From contig NZ_BMFP01000001.1 of assembly GCF_014638845.1 (NCBI RefSeq), forward strand, positions 779,566 through 843,565: 64,000 bases of DNA. Direction: 5' to 3'. The DNA is from Pontibacter amylolyticus (lineage in GTDB: Bacteria; Bacteroidota; Bacteroidia; Cytophagales; Hymenobacteraceae). Numbering within the stretch: the first letter of the stretch is position 1; each line of letters begins with the position of its first letter. The position numbers and the translations under genes are program-made. Positions 1-7,936 of the stretch are shown piece after piece. Below the pieces are notes generated by a model. That model made no database searches and was not told the origin of the DNA. It worked only from the letters and a program-made list of their open reading frames with translations.

Positions 1-27
1 TACCTGTAAATCAGTATAATGAATATC

Positions 28-43
28 TGGCATTTAAATTGGC
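28..43 (+). promoter_or_regulatory. Candidate sigma-54 promoter upstream of the efflux operon
   Basis: The sequence TGGCAT-N5-TTGGC lies about 33 bp before the ATG of the HlyD-type gene. It matches the sigma-54 consensus TGGCAC-N5-TTGC at the -24 GG and most of the -12 box, with a mismatch at the key C. The same locus encodes a sigma-54 activator at 6557-7936, which makes such a promoter plausible. The match is imperfect and this is an inference. Confidence 0.35.
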
Positions 44-76
44 TATACCCCCACGAGTAAATCCCAACACAAGACG

Positions 77-1321
77 ATGGACCGTGAATTATCAGCCAGC
101 ACCAGACAAGCCCGGAAGCGAAAACGCATCTGGCAAATAGGTATAGCCGCTGCCCTGGTGGTGGTAGCTATCCTTGGTTTTAGAAGCCTGATCACCCCGA
201 GTATTCCGCAAGCCGAAATCAGGACGGCGACAGTTGAAGAAGGTGCGGTGGAAGCCACCATCACGGCATCGGGCACAGTGGTGCCGGAGCACGAGCAGGT
301 CATTACCAGCCCCATTCAGGCGCGCATCGAGCAGGTGGTGCACGCCACAGGCGAGCAGGTGCAGCCCGGCGACCAGATCCTGTTGCTTGACAGAGCCTAT
401 ACCCAACTGGCCTACGACAAACTGAAAGACGAGCAGGAACAGAGCCGACACAAAACAGTGCAGCTCAACCTCAACCTCGAAAAGAAACTGAACGCCCTCG
501 CCTCGCAACTGGAAATAAAACGCATGCACGTGAAGAGTCTGCAGGCCCAGTTCGAGGACGAGCTATACCTCCTCAAGATCGGGGGCGGCACGCAGGAGAG
601 CGTGAAGCAGGCCGAACTCAACCTGAAGATCGCGCAGCAGGAACTCGCCCAGATAGAGCGCGACATTGTAACGGAGCGTCAATTGCTGAAAGCCGACGAG
701 CAGGAACTGCGCTATACCTTGGCCATGCAAAGCCGCTCCATCGAGGAACTGCAGCGCAAAATGGAGCAGGCCGAGGTGCGCGCCACACAGCCCGGTGTCA
801 TCACCTGGGTAAAAAACGAGATCGGCAGCAACGTGAATGCCGGCGATATCATCGCCCGGCTTGCGGACCTGAGCAGCTACCGCGTGCAGGCTACTATTTC
901 GGATGCCTTTGCCAGCCAGATCAGCGTCGGAAGCAGTGTGGTGGTGCGCATCAACAACGCCGATCTAAAAGGCAGCGTGGCCTCCATCAAGCCGACCGTC
1001 GAAAACGGCATTGTGACCTTTTTTGTCGCTCTAGAAGAGAAAGCCCACGAGTTGCTGCGCCCCAGCCTGCGTGTGGATGTGTACGTGCAGACTGCCGCCA
1101 AACCGAACACCTTGCGCGTGCAAAACGGTCCTTATTTCAAAACGGTCAGCAAGCCCCAGGTATACGTGCTTCGCGACGGCGAACTGATCCGGAGAGAAGC
1201 CAAACTCGGCGTGAGCAATGTGGACTACGTGGAGCTGGAAAATGGCGTGCAAGCCGGTGAGCAAGTAGTGATCTCTGACCTGGCCGATTACCAGCACCTC
1301 GACAAAGTGAAAGTGAAGTGA
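77..1321 (+). CDS. HlyD/MacA-type periplasmic adaptor of an ABC efflux system
   Basis: This 414-residue membrane fusion protein should bridge an inner-membrane ABC transporter and an outer-membrane TolC-like channel. A basic N-terminus (RKRKR) precedes one membrane segment at about residues 18-38. A lipoyl/barrel-sandwich half follows at about 60-110, then a long coiled coil of roughly 130-245 rich in Gln, Glu and Leu. The second lipoyl half (about 250-275) and beta-barrel and membrane-proximal domains complete the usual adaptor order. The TolC-like gene, the ATPase and two permeases follow on the same strand, so this is probably the first gene of the system. The substrate cannot be told from sequence. 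The ATG start fits the membrane anchor. Confidence 0.85.
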   Translation: MDRELSASTRQARKRKRIWQIGIAAALVVVAILGFRSLITPSIPQAEIRTATVEEGAVEATITASGTVVPEHEQVITSPIQARIEQVVHATGEQVQPGDQILLLDRAYTQLAYDKLKDEQEQSRHKTVQLNLNLEKKLNALASQLEIKRMHVKSLQAQFEDELYLLKIGGGTQESVKQAELNLKIAQQELAQIERDIVTERQLLKADEQELRYTLAMQSRSIEELQRKMEQAEVRATQPGVITWVKNEIGSNVNAGDIIARLADLSSYRVQATISDAFASQISVGSSVVVRINNADLKGSVASIKPTVENGIVTFFVALEEKAHELLRPSLRVDVYVQTAAKPNTLRVQNGPYFKTVSKPQVYVLRDGELIRREAKLGVSNVDYVELENGVQAGEQVVISDLADYQHLDKVKVK

Positions 1322-1364
1322 GTTGGGGAGTTAGAAAGGTTGGAAGTTAGAAAGTTAAAAAAAT

Positions 1365-1442
1365 GACATAGGACGTTGTGACAAAGGACAAAAGATGTAA
1401 AAAAAGAATAGTCCTATGTCTATTATCAAATGGTCTTTTGTC
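1365..1442. repeat. Degenerate repeat/inverted repeat built on GACATAGGAC and GACAAAGGAC
   Basis: GACATAGGAC at 1365-1374 is the exact reverse complement of GTCCTATGTC at 1411-1420. A GACAAAGGACAAAAGA stretch from 1380 is partly mirrored by TCTTTTGTC at 1434-1442. The same words recur at 34710-34788 in another spacer, so this is a dispersed intergenic repeat family. The spacer just before it (1322-1360) also repeats GTTAGAAAG. Confidence 0.6.
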
Positions 1443-1452
1443 GAAAAAAGAA

Positions 1453-1506
1453 GTCGTGCTACTTGATACGTGTGTCGTGATACGTGATACGTGCTACGTG
1501 ATACGG
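1453..1506. repeat. Degenerate tandem repeat of the ACGTGATACGTG type
   Basis: GATACGTG/CTACGTG/GTCGTG words follow one another with a period of roughly 7-10 bp, ending 11 bp before the TolC-like start. There is no coding potential and no CRISPR-like repeat/spacer regularity. Confidence 0.6.
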
Positions 1507-1517
1507 AAATTGAAACC

Positions 1518-2984
1518 ATGAAAAAGCTATACCTGATCTTATTGCTGTTTGTGACGCTGCTGCCCTGCCTGTCAGGTATAGCCCAGCCTGCAACGCGCAC
1601 ACTGCGTTTGCAGGAGGTGATCGCCCTGGCGCAGGAGCAGTCAGCAACAGCGCGGCAGGCCGAGACAAGCCGCGAGAACAGCTACTGGCAGTGGCGCAGC
1701 TTTAAGTCGGATTACAAACCGCAGCTCAGCCTCACCGGTACCCTCCCCGACTTCAGCCGCACCATTATGCCCGTAACACAACCCGACGGCACCACCGATT
1801 TCAAACCGGTGTCCATCAACAACTCCGAACTGGGACTGAGCCTGAGCCAGGTGGTAAGTCCAACCGGGGGCCGCGTGTTTGTGACGTCGCTGATGCAGCG
1901 CTTCGACGACTTTGACCGAGACGAGACCCGCTACAATGGGAACCCCGCCATTATAGGAATAGAGCAGCCGCTGTTTGCCTACAACGAGCTGTCCTGGGCC
2001 AGAAAGATAGAGCCGCTCCGCTACCAGGAGTCCCAGAAGCTATACCTGGAGGAGCGTGAAAAAATAGCCGTGAACGCCACCCGGTTGTACTTCGACCTGC
2101 TGTTGGCCCAAACAAACCAGCGCATCGCGAGCCAGAACCAGTCGAGTAACGACACGCTCTACCAGATCGCCCAGGAAAAGTATAAGCTCGGTCGCCTTTC
2201 CAAAAACGACCTGCTGCAACTGCGACTGGCGGTGCTGAACGCCGAGCTGGCTATGGCGCAGGCCGACCTGGATCAGCAGACCGCAGCCCTCGCCCTCAAA
2301 ACCTACATCGGCATGAAAGAGATAGACCAGTTGGAGCTGACAACGCCGGAAGGTATACCTGCCACGACTGTGCTGGCCGAAGTGGCACTGGCTGAAGCCC
2401 GCAAAAATCGGAAAGAGGGCATCAACTTTAGCAGAAGGCTTTTGGAGGCCGAAGCTCTGATGGCCAAAGCGCAGGGTGACAACGGATTCAATGCCAGTCT
2501 TTTTGCCACTTTCGGTCTTACCAATCGTGGGGCCTCCTTCACCGACATCTATACCCGCCCCGAAAACCAGCAGCGGGCCCGCATCGGCTTCAACATGCCG
2601 ATCATGGATTGGGGCAGGCAGCGGTCTATCTATAAAGTAGCCGAGCTGAACAAGCAGCTAGTGCAGTACACCGTGGACCAGGAAGACGCCAACTTCGAGC
2701 AGGCCGTGCTCACGCAGGTGAACCAGTACAACACCCTGAAAGCCCGCATCGCCACCACCGCCGAGGCCGACGCCATCGCCCAGGAACGTTACGAGATCGC
2801 CCGCAACACTTTCCTGATCGGCCGCATCAGCATCACCGACCTCAATATTGCCCTGGCTGAAAAAGACCAGGCCCGCCGCGCCCACATCGCCTCCCTCAGT
2901 GCCTTCTGGACGGCCTACTACACCCTCCGGCAGCTCACGCTGTATGATTTTGAGCAGGGACGAGTGCTAGAAGTGAGTGAATGA
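1518..2984 (+). CDS. TolC-family outer-membrane efflux protein
   Basis: This 488-residue protein should form the outer-membrane channel and periplasmic tunnel of the tripartite system begun by the HlyD-type gene. I chose the ATG at 1518 because MKKLYLILLLFVTLLP begins a clean signal peptide ending near IAQ (residue about 22); an upstream in-frame start at 1491 would add nine residues before it. Two OEP-type halves can be followed, each with long Gln/Glu/Ala-rich helices (for example LARSKL-type segments around 150-260 and 350-480). Length is normal for the family. It is separated from the following ATPase gene by a repeat-filled spacer, so it may be transcribed separately from the ATPase and permeases. 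Confidence 0.85.
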   Translation: MKKLYLILLLFVTLLPCLSGIAQPATRTLRLQEVIALAQEQSATARQAETSRENSYWQWRSFKSDYKPQLSLTGTLPDFSRTIMPVTQPDGTTDFKPVSINNSELGLSLSQVVSPTGGRVFVTSLMQRFDDFDRDETRYNGNPAIIGIEQPLFAYNELSWARKIEPLRYQESQKLYLEEREKIAVNATRLYFDLLLAQTNQRIASQNQSSNDTLYQIAQEKYKLGRLSKNDLLQLRLAVLNAELAMAQADLDQQTAALALKTYIGMKEIDQLELTTPEGIPATTVLAEVALAEARKNRKEGINFSRRLLEAEALMAKAQGDNGFNASLFATFGLTNRGASFTDIYTRPENQQRARIGFNMPIMDWGRQRSIYKVAELNKQLVQYTVDQEDANFEQAVLTQVNQYNTLKARIATTAEADAIAQERYEIARNTFLIGRISITDLNIALAEKDQARRAHIASLSAFWTAYYTLRQLTLYDFEQGRVLEVSE

Positions 2985-2989
2985 GTGTT

Positions 2990-3030
2990 TTTTGAAATTT
3001 GGAGATTTGGAGATTTTAAGATTTGAAAAT
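2990..3030. repeat. Degenerate TTTGGAGATTT tandem repeat
   Basis: TTTGGAGATTTGGAGATTTT and AGATTTGAAAA words repeat with a period of about 9-10 bp directly after the TolC-like gene. It is one of several short-period repeat types in this spacer and has no coding potential. Confidence 0.55.
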
Positions 3031-3087
3031 GTGATAGGTATAGCTGTAAGGACAGGTCGCTTACTTGTCCGATTCATGTAAGAGATT

Positions 3088-3280
3088 CCCCTCCTTGGAG
3101 GTAGGGCCGTTAAGTTCTAGGGAATTCTCCCCTTGAGGGGAGCGCAGAGGGGTGTTTGCAACTGCGCTTGAATTAGGAATTAGTCAACCAACAGCTTTTC
3201 AGCACCGAATTGACACCCCTATAATCCCCTTAAGGGGATAGTTCTCGGCAGAACTTAACGGCCCTACCTCCCAAGAGGGG
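3088..3280. repeat. ~190-bp imperfect inverted-repeat element
   Basis: A left arm (3088-3155) and a right arm (3213-3280) are imperfect reverse complements of about 68 bp. Both contain GGTAGGGCCGTTAAGTTCT (one on each strand), then CCCCTT(G/A)AGGGG and GGGGTGT. The arms are separated by about 57 bp of unrelated sequence. The element carries no gene. It resembles a REP/MITE-like intergenic element, but no transposase or target duplication is visible. Confidence 0.7.
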
Positions 3281-3304
3281 CCAGGGGTGGATTAATCGTG
3301 CACC

Positions 3305-3366
3305 CAACAATCAACAATTAGCAATCAACAATTTAACCATCAACAATTTAGCAATTCAACCATCAA
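3305..3366. repeat. Degenerate CAACAATTTAGCAAT tandem repeat
   Basis: CAACAATTAGCAAT, CAACAATTTAACCAT and CAACAATTTAGCAAT words follow one another up to 11 bp before the ATPase gene. The ribosome-binding region of that gene must lie within or immediately after this low-complexity stretch. Confidence 0.6.
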
Positions 3367-3377
3367 GACATAAAACT

Positions 3378-4082
3378 ATGATCACGTTAAAGAACATCGA
3401 GAAAGTCTACCAGACCAAGACCATTGAGACGGTAGCGTTGCACAACGTCAACCTGCACATCCCGAAGGGGGAGTTTGTGTCGGTGATGGGACCTTCGGGT
3501 TGCGGCAAGTCCACGCTCCTCAACATCATGGGCCTGCTTGACGAGCCGACCAATGGCATTGTGGAGATAGACGGCCAGCCCATCAGCAGGTATAGAGACA
3601 AGGAACTGGCCCACATCCGCAATCAGAAGATCGGGTTTGTATTCCAGAGCTATCACCTGATCAACGACCTGAGCGTGCTCGACAATGTGGAGCTTCCGCT
3701 GCTGTACCGAAGCGGCACCTCGGCTGCCGAAACCCGCCACCTGGCTCTTACGGCGCTTGAGAAAGTAGGCCTCAGCGCCCGCACCAAGCACTACCCTACC
3801 CAGCTTTCGGGCGGACAGCGCCAGCGGGTAGCCATTGCCCGTGCCCTGATCGGGCAGCCCGAACTTATTCTGGCCGACGAACCGACCGGTAACCTGGACT
3901 CGGTGATGGGTGAGGAGATCATGAACATCCTGCTCACGCTCAACCGCCAGGACGGCACCACCATCGTGATGGTGACCCATGACGAGAACATGGCCCAGAA
4001 GACCGAGCGCCTCATCCGCTTCTTCGATGGCCAGCAGGTGTCCGATGCCAAAACCACCGCCTACGACTATCAAAAGGTATAG
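3378..4082 (+). CDS. ABC transporter ATP-binding protein (LolD/MacB type)
   Basis: This 234-residue ATPase energises the two FtsX-type permeases that follow. Walker A GPSGCGKST (about residues 39-47), the signature LSGGQRQR (about 142-149), Walker B LILADEPTG and the switch histidine in VMVTHD are all intact. The length is typical of the MacB/LolD/FtsE group, which drives mechanotransmission rather than classical substrate passage. Its stop codon TAG lies inside an AGGTATAG motif and the first permease starts two bases later, so the three genes form an operon. Confidence 0.92.
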   Translation: MITLKNIEKVYQTKTIETVALHNVNLHIPKGEFVSVMGPSGCGKSTLLNIMGLLDEPTNGIVEIDGQPISRYRDKELAHIRNQKIGFVFQSYHLINDLSVLDNVELPLLYRSGTSAAETRHLALTALEKVGLSARTKHYPTQLSGGQRQRVAIARALIGQPELILADEPTGNLDSVMGEEIMNILLTLNRQDGTTIVMVTHDENMAQKTERLIRFFDGQQVSDAKTTAYDYQKV

Positions 4083-4084
4083 CC

Positions 4085-5326
4085 ATGCTGAAGAATTACC
4101 TCAAAATAGCCTGGAAGGTGCTCTTGCGACGCAAGTTCTTCACCTTCATCAGCCTCTTCGGCATCAGCTTCACCCTCATGGTGCTCATGGTGGCCACTTC
4201 CCTCTTTGATCACACGTTTGGGCCACAGGTACCGGAGCGCGACATGGATAATCTTTTGTTCGTCAATATGATGCGCGAAGAGCATTCAGAGGGTTACTCA
4301 AGCAGTGGACCAGCAAGTTATTATTTCCTTGATCGCAACGTTCGCACCCTGCAAACGCCCGAAAAGGTGTCGGTTAGCTCCGTGTTCTTCCAGGTGAACA
4401 GTTACATCAATAACCGCAAACTTGCCCTGGACATCAAATACACCGACCGGGAGTTCTGGGACATCCTGGAGTTTGAGTTCCTGGAGGGAGGCCCCTTCGG
4501 ACAACAGGAAGTAGCAGGAGCCAGCCGGGTGGCCGTCATCAACGAGAACACCCGAAACCAGTATTTTGGCGAAGGTGAGGCTTTAGGTAAAACCATAGAA
4601 GTAGACCAGGTCAAATACAAAGTAGTGGGTGTGGTAAAAGATGTGCCCGTACTCCGCGTGAACTCCTATGCTGACATTTGGGTGCCTATTACACTCAGAA
4701 GCCAGGACTTCAACAAACCTGGGCTAAGGGGCTTGTATTTTGCCACTATTAAAGCAAAAAGCCCTGGTGATATACCTAAGATAAAAGAGGAGTACGCTGC
4801 CATGCTTAAGAAGCTGGAGAATCAGCATGCCGTGAAGGGCACCAAACTTTCCTCCTTCCCTGACACGATTCTGGAGGCATTTGCCCGGACCTTCCTGGGA
4901 AGAGGCACAGAGCCTGGCCTGGGTATCCTTTACAGTATACTGGCTGGTGTTACATTCCTGTTCATGCTGCTACCCGCCATCAACCTGGTCAGCATCAACA
5001 TCAGCCGCATCATGGAGCGCTCCTCCGAGATCGGGGTCCGGAAGGCCTTTGGCGCCACCTCATCCACTATCATCGGGCAGTTCATTGTCGAGAACGTCTT
5101 CCTGACACTGCTGGGGGGTATACTTGGTTTTGCGCTTTCGGCTGCAGTACTGAAGCTCATCAACGACAGCGGCGTGATTGTTTATGCCGACCTGGGACTG
5201 AACCTGCGAGTGTTTGCCTGGGGACTGTTGCTAAGTTTGATATTCGGATTGATTGCTGGAGTGTACCCAGCCTATAAAATGTCACGCTTAAAAGCCGTTG
5301 AGGCACTGAAAGGAGGCTCCAAATGA
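4085..5326 (+). CDS. ABC transporter permease, MacB/FtsX type (first)
   Basis: This 413-residue integral membrane protein has the MacB-like plan. One N-terminal membrane segment (about 17-40) is followed by a periplasmic MacB_PCD-like domain of about 230 residues, then three C-terminal helices forming the FtsX domain (about 280-405). The conserved RSSEIGVRKAFGA coupling stretch near residue 310 is present, and the protein ends with the usual RLKAVEALKGG. It overlaps the next permease by four bases (ATGA), a sign of translational coupling. It probably heterodimerises with that paralogue, powered by the preceding ATPase. Confidence 0.88.
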   Translation: MLKNYLKIAWKVLLRRKFFTFISLFGISFTLMVLMVATSLFDHTFGPQVPERDMDNLLFVNMMREEHSEGYSSSGPASYYFLDRNVRTLQTPEKVSVSSVFFQVNSYINNRKLALDIKYTDREFWDILEFEFLEGGPFGQQEVAGASRVAVINENTRNQYFGEGEALGKTIEVDQVKYKVVGVVKDVPVLRVNSYADIWVPITLRSQDFNKPGLRGLYFATIKAKSPGDIPKIKEEYAAMLKKLENQHAVKGTKLSSFPDTILEAFARTFLGRGTEPGLGILYSILAGVTFLFMLLPAINLVSINISRIMERSSEIGVRKAFGATSSTIIGQFIVENVFLTLLGGILGFALSAAVLKLINDSGVIVYADLGLNLRVFAWGLLLSLIFGLIAGVYPAYKMSRLKAVEALKGGSK

Positions 5327-6501
5327 TACGCCATCTGTTTAAACTAATCTGGAACAGGAAGAGAAGCAACTTTCTGCTCATAACCGAGATTTTCTTTTGC
5401 TTCCTGGTGCTGTTCGCAGTGCTGAGTCTGATCGTATATAATGTGCGCAACTACTACAAACCGCTGGGTTTCGAGCACGAAAACGTCTGGATGCTGACCA
5501 TGCGGCCTGACACTGACTCGACCGCCCTCAATCGCCAGACCCTTGAGCAGATCATGCAGCGTGCCAAAGGCTTTCAGGAAGTTGAGAGCGTGGCGCTGAC
5601 CAACAGCAACGCCCCTTTTGCCTTCAGCCAGATGAACAATGAACTTTCTTATGGGGAGAAAAAGATGATGGCTAACGAGTATCTGGTCCAGGACGACTTT
5701 GACAAGGTGATGCGGATGCAGGTGAGCCACGGCCGCTGGTTTGGGCAACAGGACAATGCCTCCCACCACTACCCTATCGTGATCAACAGGGCATTGCAGC
5801 AGAAACTGTTTGAAGGAGAAGACCCGTTGGGTAAGCTGATACCTCGGAATGACTCGTCCAGCTACCAGGTGGTGGGTGTAGTGGAGCATTACAGGCCGAG
5901 CAGTGAGTATACGGCCGAAGAGCCAGGTTTTTTTAACCGTATCCATCTGCCTAAAAATGAAAACGAGTTTTATGGAGAACTTCTGCTAAGAGTGAAACCG
6001 GGCATGGGCGTGGAGTTTGAGGAGAAAATGGTAAAAGAATTATCAGGTATAAGCAAGGGCTGGACCATGGAGGTCGCCACACTGGAAAAGATGCGCCAGA
6101 ATAAAGCTAAGATGGCCAAAGTTCCGATGATAGCCTTGACCATCATCTGTGGTTTCCTGATTCTCAATGTGGCGCTTGGCCTGTTTGGAGTGCTCTGGTA
6201 TAACATCAGCCGCCGCAACAGTGAAATTGGCCTGCGCAGGGCTGTGGGTGCCGCCTCGTCCCAGGTATACAGGCAGTTTATTGGCGAGGTGCTCGTGCTG
6301 GCAACTTTCGGATTGGTGCTGGGCGTGGCTTTTGCCATCCAGTTTCCGCTGCTGCAGGTGTTTGAGGTCGAGTCGGTAGTCTACTTCATCGCGCTAGGTA
6401 TAGCGGTTGGGCTTATTTACCTTTTAGCCATTGGCTGCGCCTTCTACCCCAGCCGACAGGCCGCTGCCATCCATCCGGCCATGGCTTTGCACGAAGAATA
6501 A
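5323..6501 (+). CDS. ABC transporter permease, MacB/FtsX type (second)
   Basis: This 392-residue paralogue of the preceding permease has the same arrangement: an N-terminal membrane segment (about 18-42), a periplasmic domain, then three membrane segments with NSEIGLRRAVGA near residue 300. The start overlaps the previous stop by four bases. Sequence similarity to the first permease is modest outside the FtsX domain, which suggests an obligate heterodimer rather than a recent duplication. The two-component genes start 55 bp downstream. Confidence 0.88.
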   Translation: MIRHLFKLIWNRKRSNFLLITEIFFCFLVLFAVLSLIVYNVRNYYKPLGFEHENVWMLTMRPDTDSTALNRQTLEQIMQRAKGFQEVESVALTNSNAPFAFSQMNNELSYGEKKMMANEYLVQDDFDKVMRMQVSHGRWFGQQDNASHHYPIVINRALQQKLFEGEDPLGKLIPRNDSSSYQVVGVVEHYRPSSEYTAEEPGFFNRIHLPKNENEFYGELLLRVKPGMGVEFEEKMVKELSGISKGWTMEVATLEKMRQNKAKMAKVPMIALTIICGFLILNVALGLFGVLWYNISRRNSEIGLRRAVGAASSQVYRQFIGEVLVLATFGLVLGVAFAIQFPLLQVFEVESVVYFIALGIAVGLIYLLAIGCAFYPSRQAAAIHPAMALHEE

Positions 6502-6556
6502 TCAAAAGTAATTGACAAAAAACTTAATTTAGAGCAGACAAAACAGCACGCTGAGC

Positions 6557-7936
6557 ATGATCCTGATAATAGACGATGATGTGGCCGTTCGCGCTTCGTT
6601 GAGCATTCTGCTCAAGCAACACGGCTTTAAGACAAAAGAGGCGGCCTCTCCGAAGGAGGCGCTGGAAGTGGCGCAGGCACATCCTTTGCAACTTGTGATC
6701 ATGGACATGAACTTCTCCATTGAGACCTCGGGCCATGATGGGCTTCAGCTGCTGGAGACGTTCAAGCAGCGCATGCCCCAACTGCCCGTCATCCTGATCA
6801 CGGGCTGGGGCTCCATCAGTCTGGCCGTGGAGGGGATGCGCCTGGGAGCAGCAGACTTTATCACCAAACCCTGGAGCAACGACTACCTGCTGCAGGCGGT
6901 GCGCACGGCGCTCAGCCTGTCACAGCAGGCACCCGTTAAAGACGAAGCCCTGACCCGCAAAAAGCTGGACCAGCAGTACGATTTCAGCAACATTGTAGGG
7001 CAGGATCCGCAGCTGCTGCAGATCCTGAAGCGCATCGGACAGATCGCGCCGACCGACGCCTCGGTGCTGATCGAGGGCGAAAGCGGCACCGGCAAGGAGC
7101 TGATAGCGGAGGCAGTGCATCGCAACAGTCTCCGCAAGTCCCAGCCTTTCGTGAAGGTTAACCTGGGCGGTATCTCAGCCAGTCTGTTTGAAAGTGAGAT
7201 GTTCGGCCACAAGCGCGGCGCTTTCACCGATGCCAAAGCCGACCGGGTGGGCCGCTTCGAGCTGGCCAACAAAGGCACCATCTTCCTCGACGAGATCGGG
7301 GAACTGGACATGAACAGCCAGGTGAAACTGCTGCGCGTACTCCAGGACCGCACCTACGAGGTGCTCGGTGACAGCCGCTCCCGCAAGCTCGACATCCGGG
7401 TGGTGTGTGCCACCAACCGCAACCTGGAACAGATGGTGGAAGAAGGCAAGTTCCGTGAGGACCTTTTCTACCGTATCAACCTGATCAAGGTGCGTATACC
7501 TTCGCTGCGGGAGCGTCCCGATGATATTCCGCTGCTGGTGCAGTTTTTTGTGGAGAACATGAAGAAGACCTACCACCGTCCGGGGCTGGCGCTGAGCCCC
7601 AAAGCCCTGCAGTGGCTGAAGGAGCTGCCTTTTCCGGGCAATATACGCGAGCTGAAAAACCTGGTGGAACGCACCGTGCTGGTGGCCGAAGACGATGTCT
7701 TGCGAGCCGAGGATTTCCAGGCGCAGGCGCAGCAGGGACCCGTAAAAGCCGGTGACAAGGCCCTGCCCGCTGTCGGTACCATGACGCTCGACGAGATGGA
7801 AGCTTCCATGATCCGCAAGTCCATGGCCTATTACCACAACAACATCAGCAAGGTGGCGCGTGCGCTGGGCCTGAGCCGGGCCGCCCTTTACCGTCGCCTC
7901 GAAAAGTTCGGCATCCCGTATGAAGCTCAGGACTAA
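6557..7936 (+). CDS. Sigma-54-dependent response regulator (NtrC family)
   Basis: This 459-residue protein has the full NtrC order. The receiver domain (1-120) has DDD at 6-8 and phospho-acceptor Asp50. The AAA+ domain (about 145-375) has Walker A GESGTGKE near 174-181 and Walker B FLDEIGEL. The C-terminal Fis-type helix-turn-helix ends SRAALYRRLEKFGI. The sigma-54 contact loop reads GAFTDA (221-226) instead of GAFTGA. The gene overlaps its partner histidine kinase by 17 bp. It probably activates a sigma-54 promoter of the adjacent transport operon. Confidence 0.92.
   Translation: MILIIDDDVAVRASLSILLKQHGFKTKEAASPKEALEVAQAHPLQLVIMDMNFSIETSGHDGLQLLETFKQRMPQLPVILITGWGSISLAVEGMRLGAADFITKPWSNDYLLQAVRTALSLSQQAPVKDEALTRKKLDQQYDFSNIVGQDPQLLQILKRIGQIAPTDASVLIEGESGTGKELIAEAVHRNSLRKSQPFVKVNLGGISASLFESEMFGHKRGAFTDAKADRVGRFELANKGTIFLDEIGELDMNSQVKLLRVLQDRTYEVLGDSRSRKLDIRVVCATNRNLEQMVEEGKFREDLFYRINLIKVRIPSLRERPDDIPLLVQFFVENMKKTYHRPGLALSPKALQWLKELPFPGNIRELKNLVERTVLVAEDDVLRAEDFQAQAQQGPVKAGDKALPAVGTMTLDEMEASMIRKSMAYYHNNISKVARALGLSRAALYRRLEKFGIPYEAQD

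Noticed and set aside
1453..1506. Regular short repeats considered as a CRISPR array
   Set aside because: Repeat units are only about 7-10 bp and run directly into each other without spacers, and no cas gene is present.
3387..4073. 228-codon frame antisense to the ABC ATPase
   Set aside because: It covers the same bases as an ATPase with intact Walker and signature motifs, and its translation has no recognisable domain.
7217..7234. GAFTDA instead of GAFTGA in the sigma-54 activator, considered as a loss of function
   Set aside because: As far as I know, Asp at this position is found in many intact Bacteroidota activators. The rest of the AAA+ domain is complete, so I do not call the protein defective.
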